Below, one piece after another: positions 35,360 to 46,008 of a stretch of DNA of 64,000 nucleotides. The number at the start of each line of letters is the position of its first letter. Within the stretch, counting starts at the first letter, position 1. The notes under the pieces are model-generated. The model saw only the letters and a list, made by a program, of their open reading frames with translations, made no database searches and was not told the origin of the DNA. The stretch spans positions 62,001 through 126,000 of the forward strand of contig JALRMH010000004.1 in assembly GCA_026119935.1 (NCBI GenBank), given 5' to 3'. Source of the DNA: Endothia cerciana (taxonomy: Eukaryota > Ascomycota > Sordariomycetes > Diaporthales > Cryphonectriaceae). A program made the translations under genes and the position numbers.

Positions 35360-36236
35360 TTTCTGCTGCCTCCTTGTGGTGACTGCTGCAAATGACCGAT
35401 GGGTGATGTCAATCCCCGGAAAATACAACGTAATCTCCTGTGGTCTCAAGAATGGTCGCTTGGTTATGTCGAGGTTTCGCTTAATCGGACACGGTTGCCT
35501 TCAGGTGATGACGCTCCTTTATTGTTGATGTAGACGCACCTTCTGGTCTGGTAGGGGCATCGGTGTTGGATTGTAGGAATCATGAAGGAGAGAGGGAGGT
35601 TGGCAGAGGTGTGGGTGGCAATTTTAGTGCTCATAATGCAGGTATTGACTTTGGATGTTTGGTGTTGACCGAGCAACACTGGCCCTTGGGACTTTCACAA
35701 GGATCGGAACGGTCGACCTGCATCCCTGCACCGAAGATACCCCCAAGACCCTGACTGCTGGGTGGGCACTCACTGGCACTGTAGGCTGACACTTACTACG
35801 GTACCATGAGTACCAAAAGCCATCCTTTGGAGGGGTGGAGGAGGGGGTGATGGTCAGTGCATCCCTCCACGGTCAGCCAGTAGTCACCCTTCCCAGAGAC
35901 CCCCCCAGGTGACCCCCCCCCCAATGCCAATAACCCCTGAGAGGAGGGCACCCCTGACACGCCAGAAGCGTGGAAGGCCAGCGAATAGGTCGGGGCCATA
36001 ATTAGAGAGGGGCACTATTTCAAGACCTCCACCTCTGAGAGGTGAGAGGACAGGCCCGGCCCAGAACACCTCATCGTCGCCAACTTCCTCTGATACCCAA
36101 CCTGTCGTCGTTCCTCCTTTCCCTCCCAACTTCCTGAACAGTCCTCACCATCCAGCCAACAGCTCTGTCTTAAGCTCGCCTGTCAACAAAGCTCTTTCTT
36201 CCTTCTTGTTCCCTGTTTTTGCTAGACTAATTCACC
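35360..36236. promoter_or_regulatory. Divergent promoter of securin-like gene and tropomyosin
   Basis: An 877-bp region between two divergent starts. It includes GGTACC-type palindromic sequence at 35799-35813 (ggtaccatgagtacc) and a C9 run near 35918. The final 100 bases form a pyrimidine-rich tropomyosin leader. No coding sequence was recognised. Confidence 0.45.
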
Positions 36237-37305
36237 ATGGATCGCATCAAGGAGGTAAGTCCGAGCCCCAGGTCAGATCAGGTCGAAGAAAGGGGGGGGG
36301 GGGCAGGAGCTCTTGTAGTTGCTCGACGGTGATCGTGTCACCCCTTCTACCCGGCCAGGCTTCTGCGCTGCCCAGCTAAGCTTCGTCACGGCTACCTGCT
36401 GCTTTGCTGCTGTCTCAGTTCACTGCAGTCACACTTGCCACAGGCCAAGGCAACACGAGAGCCAAAGCCACAGCCAAAAGTCCCACCCAGAGCCTCACCT
36501 ACCACCGGCTTGCCTACCCACCGTTGTTGATTCACCCCATCTTGACCAACCTCGTCCTTCTATCATCCCTCTGCCAATCCGTCAGACTACACAAACATCA
36601 CACAGTCACCACCCGCGAAGAAACGGTCAGGATGTCGATGCTGAGCGCAGTCACGCAGAAAATGAACCAGCTCCGCCTGGAGGCCGACGATTCCGCCGCC
36701 AAGGTCGAGGAGCTGCAGACCAAGATGAAGGCCATGGAGCAGGACAACCTGGCCAAGGAGCAGGAGATCACCTCCCTGTCGCACAGGAACGGCCTTCTCG
36801 AGGCCGAGGTTGAGAAGCTCGATACCGCCATCAAGGACTTCAAGAAAGCCGCGGAGGACGGCCAGGGACACTCCACCACCAACGAGGCCCTCACCCGCCG
36901 CCTCCAGCTGCTCGAGGAGGAGGCCGAGGAGGCTGACAAGACCCTCCGCGAGGCCAACGAGAAGTATGTAGAAGTGCCGCTCACTTACAACTTCAAGTCC
37001 GAGATCTATCTGACTTGGAGGTGCTTGCTTTTTGCCCTGTCTCTTTTTTTTTCCGGTTCTGCCCTCTCCCGGCCCCCCCGAGACTGATCCAAAACACGCC
37101 CCATCATGCACGGGTGAAAGCTGACGTATATCTTCCCATCAGGCTCCGACAGACCGACGTCAAGGCAGGCCACTTCGAGCGAAAAGTCCAGGCCCTCGAG
37201 GCCGAGCGAGACCAGTGGGAGGCCAAGTACGAGGAGATGGCTAAGAAGTACGCCGACATCAAGAAGGAGCTGGAGGAGTTCCAGGCAGAGATCGGCAACA
37301 TCTAG
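36237..37305 (+). CDS. Tropomyosin (short fungal type)
   Basis: Actin-cable-binding coiled coil that stabilises formin-nucleated filaments and directs myosin transport. Exons 36237-36254 (MDRIKE), 36659-36963 and 37143-37305 give 161 residues, the standard short fungal length. The heptad pattern is continuous from KMNQLRLEADD to the end. Signature segments include NLAKEQEITSLSHRN, LQLLEEEAEEADKTLRE, KLRQTDVKAGHFERKVQALE and the C-terminal QAEIGNI. There is no proline in the body and no Cys or Trp except in the conserved RDQWEAKYEEMAKKYAD. The first coding exon is only 18 nt and is followed by a 404-nt intron, long for this region. That intron contains a second ATG (36632) in frame with exon 2. 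Confidence 0.95.
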
Positions 37306-37665
37306 GAGAAGGCTTCGTGCAGGGCGGAAGAGAGGATGTTGGTATGACAGAAGGTTCTCGCAATTCTGTAATGGGCCTTGTCCCCGAGGACGGGGCGTCT
37401 GGCGGGCCGTCTCGTCTACGCATTACCTTACTGTCTACCAGATTTACCTTGTGGAGCACGTCCAAGGCAGTGGCATTGTCGCGTTTGGAGTTGTTCTCGC
37501 GGTTGCAGCACTTTAGAAGGCGGTCGGACCTGAATCGCAGCAGCACATCTCGTAAATGAGATTTGTTGATGCTTCGCCAATCCCATCGCGCCCTGGTTCG
37601 GGTATCATTGTGACGTACGGGGCTGGACGATGCGATGCTATGCCAGATGTTCCAAATCCGGCTAC
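37306..37665. other. Convergent 3' intergenic region
   Basis: 360 bp between the tropomyosin stop and the Rrp17-like stop on the opposite strand. It should hold both 3' UTRs; nothing else was recognised. Confidence 0.5.
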
Positions 37666-38443
37666 TTATCTGCCTTTTTGGCCTTGTTTCCTCCTGTTCG
37701 TCGCCTGCCTCTCCAGCTTCGACTCGTATCTGAACTTCTTCTTTTTCTTCTTCGGTCGTTCTCTTCTCGCCTTCTTATCCTCGCCCTCTCTGGACTGCGA
37801 TCTCTTCCCATCTGCCTCGTCTCCGGTCTCTTCTTCGTCCTCGGCCTCCAGCTCGGCTTTGTTGTGCAGCCCGTCCCTGTCCACGCTGACGGCCTCGACC
37901 TTGACGGTTGTGTAGAGATCTTCGTCGATGTACTCCTCCTCGTGGTCCACAGGCTCCAGCACCGGCGCGGGTGCAGGGTCCTCGATACCGCCCCATTCCT
38001 CGTCGTCGCCCTTCTCAGAGCCCGTGTCCGTCTCTTCTCCCCCGGAGCCCAGCCCGGCGACCTGGGACTCCTTCAGCATGGCCTCGACGTTCTTCACATG
38101 CTCTTCGACAGCCTGCTTGCGCTCGTCTCTGATCTATACGCAACATCAACCGTCAGCAAAACCTGTCACATGCATGTCGAGGCGTACATCCACCCGGGGA
38201 CTCGGAAATCAAGACATCGAGACACACCTGCTTTCTCATTTCGATCCTCTCCTGTCTCGCCCTCTTGGCCGCCTCCTCCTGCGCGTGCTTCTGCCTCTGC
38301 ACCTTGCGCTTGTGGAACCCCGTCAGGTATTCCGCCCGCGCGCTGTCGTCGAAGGAGATCTCCTCGATGGCGTGGACGGCCTTGCGTTTCCTCGAGGGCG
38401 CCGGTGGCAGGGGCGATTTCTTTGGGCGGGGTTTGGCGAACAT
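37666..38443 (-). CDS. Rrp17/Nol12-family nucleolar ribosome biogenesis protein
   Basis: Exons 38443-38228 and 38133-37666 encode 227 residues. The N-terminal ~100 residues carry the Nop25/Nol12 family pattern: a basic PRPKKSPLPP start, then ISFDDSARAEYLTGFHKRK and a long Lys/Arg/Glu helix (RQKHAQEEAAKRARQERIEMRKQIRDERKQAVEEHV). This is followed by an acidic, disordered region and a highly basic tail (RRERPKKKKKKFRYESKLERQ) with nucleolar-localisation character. Family knowledge: yeast Rrp17 is a 5'-3' exonuclease acting in 5'-end maturation of 5.8S and 25S rRNA. The start at MFAKPRP is where family similarity begins; the frame continues upstream without recognisable content. Confidence 0.85.
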
Positions 38444-38910
38444 CTTCTCGGAGCCTCCCTGGCAGAGTGCTTGAAAATTTGGCCGGAGTAGTAGACACCG
38501 CACAGATCGATAACACTCTGGGCGTCGATCTTCCAACGTGGTGAAGACCAGGCTCTTGCGGCCGTTCTGACAATGGTACTCTCGTGCAGGCAATCCGGCG
38601 GGCAGTTTTGAACTTTTCCCATTCCAGACCCCTGAACGCGCTGCTACAAATTTAGTGACGTGATGCGCTAGCTCCGCCGGGATGGCGCCTGGAGGCAATG
38701 CGGCTCGGGCTGGGTGGGCGGAGCTTGCCGGCGGCAGCGCTACAGTGCAGTGCAGCTTGGGACGGCGAGGCATTGGAGCAACGTCGAGCTTCCTCATCAT
38801 CATCGTCAGCACCGCGACTCCTTCCTACTCCCGACACCAGCGTCCCAGCATCAACCATCACCTGCCCACCCACCTCCGCCGTGGAAGTAGCGTGTGAAGT
38901 ACATATAAAG
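38444..38910. promoter_or_regulatory. Divergent promoter of Rrp17-like and Big1-like genes
   Basis: 467 bp shared by two divergent genes. No TATA box is obvious apart from acatataaag just before the Big1-like start. GC-rich, with repeated GGCGG/GCCGG near 38680-38750. Confidence 0.45.
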
Positions 38911-39923
38911 ATGCGGTATTCGATAACAGCCGGTCTGCTGGCCTCAGGGGCCGCAGCATTCAGCGACTCGTCGCCCTTCCTGATGTACTCGACATCAAAG
39001 TACGTCGTCAGTCCTCCTCCCGCGTGATATCCACCATACTCATAAAACGCAAAACAGGCTCTCCGTCCCTCAGAACCCCTCGCAGCTCCAGTCCACCGCC
39101 TCCGTCCTCTCGACAGCTCACGCCCTCCTCTCCACCTGCCCCACCTCCCTCTATCTCCTGCTCACACACCCCAACGCCCACGCCTCGGACCTGCGGGACC
39201 CGACCACGGGCGCCTGCCTCGCGCCGAACATCTGCGCTCGCCTCGCCACCGTCAACAACACCCAGGTCGCCACCTCCAACTTCGGCGTCGCGGAGGTCGT
39301 CGGCCCGGAGATCTCCGCGGCCGACCTGCAGGCCCACATCGAGGGCGCATGTTCTCAGCAGGGCGGGGGGGACGCCGCTACCGTCGTGGTGAAGCAGCTC
39401 AACCCGCTTCCCCAATACTCCGGGAGGGACGACGACAGGCGCTATATGATGGACTGGGAGAACAGTCTGGTGGGCGAGCTGCTGGATAACCAGGGCCAGA
39501 TCCGGAGGGGGGCGCCGGGGGACGACTACACGGTGATCTACTTTGCGAGCCCGCATGAGCCCCCGAAGAGGTACGAGGCCGAGTTCGGGGAGGCGGGCGG
39601 CGCGGAGCTGCCGTTGGAGCTGAGGAAGAGGGAGTGGGACGTGAGGGCGGAGGACGCCGGCAGCACTGCCGGGTCGGCGCCGTTGTTTGCGAAGTATCAG
39701 TTCTTCACGCCTGGTGAGTTTTACTTGCCGCGAGAGTCGGTCGTGTGGCGTTAGGGAGTCTAGGGAGTGCTAACGGATATCTGCAGGTCTCTTCATGGGC
39801 TTCGTGGCCGGCCTCATCATGCTGGCTATTCTCTATGTCGGCCTCCAGGCTGTGGCGAGTCTGCAGGTCTCGTATGGCGCTTTTGACAAGGAGATGGGTC
39901 CGGCTGCCCAGAAGAAGAACTAA
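38911..39923 (+). CDS. Big1/Voa1-like ER membrane protein (Ac45 family)
   Basis: Exons 38911-38999, 39058-39713 and 39787-39923 encode 293 residues. An N-terminal signal peptide (MRYSITAGLLASGAAAF) leads into a lumenal domain, then a single membrane span (GLFMGFVAGLIMLAILYVGLQAV) and a short cytosolic tail with the hallmark FDKEMGPAAQKK. The join PGLFMGF, preceded by YQFFT, is the conserved entry into the Ac45/Voa1-type transmembrane region. Family knowledge: Big1 is needed for normal beta-1,6-glucan in yeast cell walls, and Voa1/Ac45 relatives help assemble the V-ATPase Vo sector in the ER. Which role dominates here cannot be read from the sequence. Confidence 0.88.
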
Positions 39924-40594
39924 GTGTGCTGGGACAGGACAAGATTGGTGACGGGGAGAGTGGCCACCGCCAGTGATGGTTGCCTCGCCTGCGGTGAGAT
40001 GAGGCAGAGCGTGGTGTAGATTGTGAGCACCATGTATGTGTACCATATATTGGGAGTCTGGCTGGGTCACTGCGTGGCTTCTTCGAATTTTTAACAGAGC
40101 AGCAATGGGTTAGAGTATTTGCGTTGCAGGTGGTAGTGCCAATACATTTTCAAACGAGACAAGGTCATGTATGCATCACAGCCAATATTCTGGTCATACT
40201 GGGAGCTGAAGTACCGGCGAGTGTGTTTCCAAAGGCGGAGAGCCTCGGTATACCTCAAGGCACAGCTAAGCCTGTTCTCTTTAAGACCACTGCCAAAGCC
40301 ACTTCATAAAGGCCGTGAAAGTGCCCGGCCCTGCCCTTCCTCGACTGGTCTAAACTGAGAACGCGTTATTTTCCCCGCCTGAACGCCGTGCAAAACCATC
40401 CATTGATATCATGCCGTCCCCTGCCCGTCCCTGGCCCGGGCGTTGGTCGTGGCCTTACCTATTTCCAGGACCTAATTCTTACCTCTTGTTGAGGGCATCA
40501 TGGCGACGTCTGTACGAGCAAGGAACCCCGCGAGCTCTCATCATCCCCCGTCTGTCTCCGCCCCCACCAAACCCCCCCCCCCCCCAGCACCTTC
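39924..40594. other. Convergent 3' intergenic region
   Basis: Between the Big1-like and Trm112 stops on opposite strands. A C14 run lies at about 40572-40585, just beyond the Trm112 stop. Nothing else was recognised. Confidence 0.5.
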
Positions 40595-41058
40595 TCAAAC
40601 CAGGTGGCTCGGCAGGAGGAAATTTGCGATGCCCTCCTTGACGTGGTACTCGTGCCCACAGTTCCCGCACACGAGCTTCCCCTCCATCATCTGCGTCTCG
40701 ACCAGCAGCGAGTGCAGCTCCTTGAGCATCGCCTCGTTGCCCTCCAGGTCCTCCGCGGTGGGTGGTTCCGCGGGCAGCTGGGGGAAGCCCAGCTTATTTA
40801 TTTTACTTGTCAGCAACTCTGTTTTCCCCCTTCCTGAAATTTTTTTAATTTTTTTTAAATTTTTTAACATACCTCTGTCGAGGTGGTCTTCAACGCAGCC
40901 CAGTCTAGCCTGGGGAGCACGTTGACGATGAACTGCGGGTTCAACTCGATCTCGTCCTGCGCCAGCTCCGCGTCCTTGGGGTGCAGGGGGAAGGAGGCGG
41001 TGGTAGACTTGCAGGCCTTGACGGCGCAGGTCAGGAAATTTATGCTGAGGACTTTCAT
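40595..41058 (-). CDS. trm112: Trm112, zinc-binding methyltransferase activator
   Basis: Exons 41058-40873 and 40792-40595 encode 127 residues. Trm112 is the obligate partner of several methyltransferases: Trm9 and Trm11 for tRNA, Bud23 for 18S rRNA and Mtq2 for release factor eRF1. The N-terminus MKVLSINFLTCAVKAC supplies zinc ligands Cys11 and Cys16. The second pair is in LVCGNCGHEYHV (Cys104, Cys107), close to the spacing in yeast. PLHPKDAEL and the C-terminal IANFLLPSHLV are family signatures. The 80-nt intron is almost pure A/T on the sense strand near its 5' end, with an acceptor ATAAG. Confidence 0.96.
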
Positions 41059-42592
41059 ATTATCGATCTCTGAGGTGGGCTTGGGTGTGTTTTATGTGAG
41101 AGAGTGTGTGTAAGTCGAGTACGATGTCATTCATTGGGCTTTAGGGTAAATTTTGCGAGGCCGAGAAGGGAAATTTGGGGACCCTAACCCTCATAGGCCT
41201 CTGCCAATATCACCGGTATGCCCCTCCCCCCGCCACCCCTTCTCTGTTTGTTCACACTCAATCCAGGCATTTGTGATAAGAGACACAGAATTCGGTGTGA
41301 ACTGCACAAACAGCGTGAGACTCCCTTGTATACTCTAATCTTGTGCCATAACGCAAAACCTGCAGGGGAGCACAACGCTATCACGGGAGGAGAGATGCGG
41401 AAGACAACCCTGGGATCTAAATAAGGCTGCCCCATAAGTATGTCCATCCCCTAACCCTTGGTCCAAGTGATGCGCTGCCATTCGCCTCTATAGTCCGTAG
41501 ATTTATGTTGCACTTTAGCCTTCTAATGGGTAAGGAAGACGGTATTCTCGCTTAATGTAGCCAGGTCCTCCCGCCGTGATCCTAGCTTTGGGGGGGTTCC
41601 GTTGGCACTGGTCGTCTTCGTCGTCGTCGTCGTCGCCGCTTGGGTTTGAGGCTGTCATAGCAAATTTTGGAAAGGCAAGGCCGAGATATCGGCGCGACAC
41701 AAGCGAACAGTCAGAAGAAGGGACCCGAAGCCTGCAGTCTCGCGAGAATGAAGGCCAGATATCTCACCGCTGTCAGTCGATACTCATTCTCTACGACGTC
41801 GACAAGAGCTAATACACGGTGTTTCTTGCAGGCCGCGCGTCTGTAGAGTTCATCTGGCTATATTTAGCGATTGACCAGCTGGCCTGACCACCCATGATCT
41901 TCACTGGCACCACAGTTGCTTCCTGTGGTACGGGCAGGCGCCATGAGCTGCCGGGTGCCTATACTTGATCCTTAACATGTACGGAAGGCTCTTGTTTGGC
42001 ACAGAGATCAAATTACATTGTAGCTAACCAGTGGTTCACCTGCGGATCATCTCACTGGATTCTTGACAGCACTCCGTTGCCGGGGTCAGTCCAACGCGGA
42101 GTTCTGTATTTGGTCCAACCCAGAAAGCAATCTTCATCTGTACAGAACTACCGCAGCGCGCCTGAGAGATACATGATTTTCTACATCACCAACCGCCGGC
42201 TAAAGCCACGGGCTGCCTCTGTCGAGAGGGTGGCGGGCGAACGATCTTATTGGTGGCCCCGTTAGGCACGAACCTTCGCGTGTATCAATTCGTCCACTCA
42301 AGGGCCATGCGCATTCAGGAGGCATGTGCTACTGTAGCAGGGGTTTTTTTCTTCTTTTTTTAGTTTAGACAACGAAACCTGTCAATCAGAGCGGACGCGA
42401 AGCGCCATGCAGTAATCATGTGGCAGCAGCTCGGTGGGCGCAGCGGCACGAGCCTCGTTGATGAAAAGGGGCACTGCAGACAACGATCGTGAAATCTCTG
42501 GTCATCTGGAGCAACATAAAAGGTCATGCGAATCCGGTATCATCCTTACAATCTACTCGAGTCGAGGCAATACTGATTCACAAGTTCAGATC
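41059..42592. other. Gene-free intergenic region
   Basis: 1.5 kb upstream of both Trm112 and the HET gene. It has a short telomere-like accctaaccct at 41180-41190 (not a telomere), a TCG/TCC microsatellite at about 41608-41634 and a T-rich run at 42343-42362. No coding sequence was recognised. Confidence 0.5.
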
Positions 42593-44228
42593 ATGGCCTC
42601 TTTCCAGTACACGCGTCTAGATCGATCAACGAGGAGCATCCGTCTGCTCTCGTTTGTATCCAACCCGCCAGATGACCGCATACACTGTACCTTGGGAAAC
42701 CTTCGTACTCGCCTCGAGCCCTCCTTTCGTCGCACTCTCATACGCATGGGGAGATCCACATCCATGTCGGGACATCGTCGTCAACGGGCTGAATCTACCC
42801 ATTCGGGAGAATCTCCAATCGGCTCTCGACGTTCTATACAACAACTCCAGAAGCGCTTTAAAATCCAAGTGGGCTTGGGTAGACAAGTTGATCAGCGACT
42901 ATTTCTGGATCAATTCTGTCTGTATAGACCAGGCCAACCTCCTTGAACGCGGTCACCAAGTCAATATGATGGCGGATATATTCTCTGGCGCATCCTGTAC
43001 TATTGCTTGGTTGGGCTCTGCTGCGGACGATTCAGAGTATGCGATGAGAGCCATGGGCAGTAATGTCGACCTCACCGACTTGAGATTCTGCCTCCCGCAA
43101 TAGGTGGGACGAACAGCGCCTGGCGCACGCCATACATCATCTGATCAGACGGCCTTATTGGCGGCGAATGTGGGTTGTGCAGGAGTTCATTCTCCCCAGA
43201 AAAGTCATACTTCTCTGCGGTCGTCACGGTCTGTGGTGGGAGAGCTTGTTGGCGTCTCTTGAAGTGATCCGAGAACTGGACTTCCCGCACAGGACGAGTG
43301 GCAGTCCAGTCGATCTCGACCTGACCGCGCTGTGTACTTCAGAACAGCAGTGGCATGTCCGCGGGTATACCAGGTCAGGAGCCTTCAACTTCGAGGCGCT
43401 CCTACCGCGGTTCTCGAAGGCGCTGTGCAGCGATGTGCGCGATCGTGTGTATGCGCTGCTGTCACTGACCCGCGGGCAAGTGTTGAACCTATCATGGGTC
43501 GACTATACCATATCTACGGAGCAGCTCTACTACCGAACTCTCGCGAGCTTGAGACATGCGCCCTCTCTTAGGAAGATACAGGACTGGAAGGCGTTCCGAG
43601 ACAACTTAGGCGACGCCCTGCATATCGAGCGCGACTTTCGGAACGAGAGTGTCTATGACCTCAGCCACAGGCTATATGAACCATCTTTTGAGGCTTGACT
43701 GGACAGAGAGCTTTCTGAACTATCTAGTCCATCGTTTTGAGGGTGTTCTTCGATGTTATCGACAGTATCTGTATGTAAACAACTTCAACGAAGGATCAGC
43801 GAATTTCTGGGCGGAAGTGGCTCTATTCAAGAGGGACTTACGGCGTGCTTCGTCCACCGATGAAGTTGCGCGATGACTGGAGCATCGTGGGGCTCTACAT
43901 GCAGATTCTCGGTGTATTCAAGGCCTTACAGTGGCAGGATGACGGGGAGACGTGGCAAGATTTCATAGACTGTACGTGGAAAGCGCTGGTGGCTATAGGC
44001 AAGCCCGTCTCGATATCTACCTTGATGCGGATTCCAGAACCACAGCCTACCTTCCTGCCCAAGATTCTACGACTCCAAGAAGTACTAGATAAAGAAGAGG
44101 AATGGCGCACTGCTGGCATCGAAAGGTTCTGGTACCGAAATCAAGACGGGATCATATTGTGTCGTCATGCTGTTCCGGTGGCCAGGGGTACTGTCAGGGC
44201 TCTACATATGACAGCTGCCGAGCTCTGA
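42593..44228 (+). pseudogene. HET-domain (heterokaryon incompatibility) gene with an apparent frameshift
   Basis: HET-domain proteins trigger cell death on fusion of incompatible hyphae. The N-terminal motif MASFQYTRLDRSTRSIRLL...IHCTL starts at 42593. It continues as ETFVLASSPPFVALSYAWGD only after a one-base shift at about 42691-42697. Downstream HET signatures are intact: FWINSVCIDQANLLERGHQV, ADIFSGASCTIAWLG and RRPYWRRMWVVQEF. Later frame changes fit introns: 43037-43103 (GTATGC...CAATAG, 67 nt) is convincing, while 43649-43706 (58 nt) and 43771-43831 (GTATGT donor, 61 nt) are plausible. No intron fits the first break. An ATG at 42672 could start a shorter protein in the second frame. 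Called a probable pseudogene or allele with a one-base indel; sequencing error is possible. Confidence 0.7.
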
Positions 44229-45497
44229 TCAGAGACTTATGAAGCTGTAGCTACCCACGCTCCTTTCTCTACTCTCGTTTTGAAAGAAGGATATGTGTTC
44301 TTCTCCTCTTATATGCAGACACCTATTAGCCCCTCTTATATAGGCTTTGTTGCTTTTACTCAAGATCCGGACAGACACTCTGTCAGCCGAGAACCTGATT
44401 ATATTGCAGTTTTTCTAGCTATGTTTTTTCTCTCCCTCTATACCTTGGAGCTACAGCTAGCTATATAGTCAGCAATTATAAGCCAAGAGAGCGAGCGTCT
44501 TACTTTATAAAGCCCCTATATCCCCTGCTATGATATACCGCACATTCTTTGTTGTTCTTAAGGGGGCTTTACAGTGCCCGTTTCCAATGCTTTCATAAGT
44601 TGGGGCCGTTTAGTAAAGTTTGATGATAACAGTAGCTTCAATACGCCTGCTCCTCGTAATCTCCTTAATCACCTACCCCTTTGACAAAGTCTTTTAGGCG
44701 GAAACTTCTTTGCCAGAACTGGATGGGATATCCTCTAGTAACGGGAAACTTTTGCGGCGGTACTTCCGGTTTTGGGAAGGCATTTCTGAACAGATCGTAA
44801 CGTCCTTGTACGATCTCTCAGTTGTGGCTATACTTAGTACAACTGCAGACCTACAACAGAACCTCACCCATGTGTAGATGCGTATGCTGCAAATGCCCAC
44901 GGTGATGGCGGCCGAGTCTTCATAGCCTATAGGGGCAGCCGACACAGCATCGCCCTTGTGTGCTTGCACACGGCAGGGGTGGGATAGAACATCGCGACGT
45001 CTGCTCGGTCTGTCTCGTTGACTATCTCCTGCGCCGGTTCTGCCTCCTCAAGATATGCACACGCAAGGCCAGGTGGTGTATCTTCCTTCCCCCCCCCCCC
45101 TTCTTCTTTCCCCATCCTCCTTTCTGGGGAGATCCAGGGCGAGTCCGCTGGATGTCTTCTTTCTGAGATGACCAGCAGTTCGCCATCATTGCCTTGACCT
45201 GGAGTGTTTCCACAAAGTATAGGCATCCAATGGTGTGAACCACCGGGACGGCTCTGAGCATGGCTGCAGCACTTGCCGGCGTCAATTGCCTAGCGTCTCC
45301 TGCTGGAACTGATGCATACAAATGATTCTCGGTCACACTAGGACTAGACGAGGAGACCAAGGGCAAAAGTGCAATAGACAACGTAAGCAGGGGAAAAGAA
45401 AAAAGAAGAGGAATGAGTTTCTCCCATACGCTATAACAACTCATGCATCCAATCCGAGCCGTCCCAGCCGTCCCTCGTGAACCAATGCATATCACGC
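44229..45497. other. AT-rich intergenic stretch downstream of the HET gene
   Basis: 44230-44700 is AT-rich with dense stops and repeated ctatata/tagctata patches, possibly decayed repeat sequence. A C-run lies at about 45090-45100. No coding sequence or clear transposon feature was recognised in the rest. Confidence 0.4.
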
Positions 45498-45731
45498 CTA
45501 CGCCATGGTCTTCTCATACCCAACACTCTCCCTCGAGTTTCTCCTCGAGATCCGCAGGTACAAAGCAACACAGCCGATGATGACGATAAACAAGACGCCC
45601 TTCTGGATGGTCGACCACTCGTCGGCGTCGTAGGTAGCGGTGATCTTGTCACCCTGCGCCTCCTCCTGGACTTCTTCCTGGATCTCCTCGACGGGCTCGC
45701 CGTCCGTGTAGCCGGCGGCCCAGTCGGCCAT
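45498..45731 (-). CDS. Small single-pass membrane protein, family not recognised
   Basis: 77 residues from ATG 45731 (MADWAAGY) to 45498. The N-terminal half is acidic (EEIQEEVQEEAQ), then DEWSTIQKGVLFIVIIGCVALYLRIS gives one membrane span at about residues 45-59, followed by a short basic tail (RRNSRESVGYEK). This topology (acidic exterior, one helix, Arg-rich stop-transfer) fits a small ER or secretory-pathway membrane protein. A good 3' splice acceptor (CCCTGTAG) lies at 45750-45757, in frame just upstream, so a leader intron or an upstream coding exon is likely. It lies 277 bp downstream of the cyclophilin gene on the same strand. Confidence 0.6.
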   Translation of the reverse strand: MADWAAGYTDGEPVEEIQEEVQEEAQGDKITATYDADEWSTIQKGVLFIVIIGCVALYLRISRRNSRESVGYEKTMA

Positions 45732-46008
45732 GCCGTATTGGGGTTCTACAGGGGACACAAGACAGGCGAATCAGCACGGAAACGCAACGATGGTTTGGAG
45801 TTGTTGAGAGGAAAGAGACGTGACACGTGGAGAGAAGTTAGGGAGGGATCAAGATGGCATATGTATTCTTCGTCTGGCGTGTTTCTCTAGAATAAATCAC
45901 ATGCATATCTTGTCATGGTATGTGCGGAATTTTGGGTCTCGGCAGCGTTACGGGTGCTTTGGTCTGTGAGGTGTTGTTGGTGTTGTTGTTGTGGGCAGAT
46001 AGCACACT

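Noticed and set aside
37630..38544. 304-codon plus-strand frame across the Rrp17-like gene
   Set aside because: Opposite-strand shadow that crosses the Rrp17 intron and carries no recognisable motif.
41180..41190. Telomere-like CCCTAACCCT
   Set aside because: Less than two repeat units, internal and isolated; a chance match.
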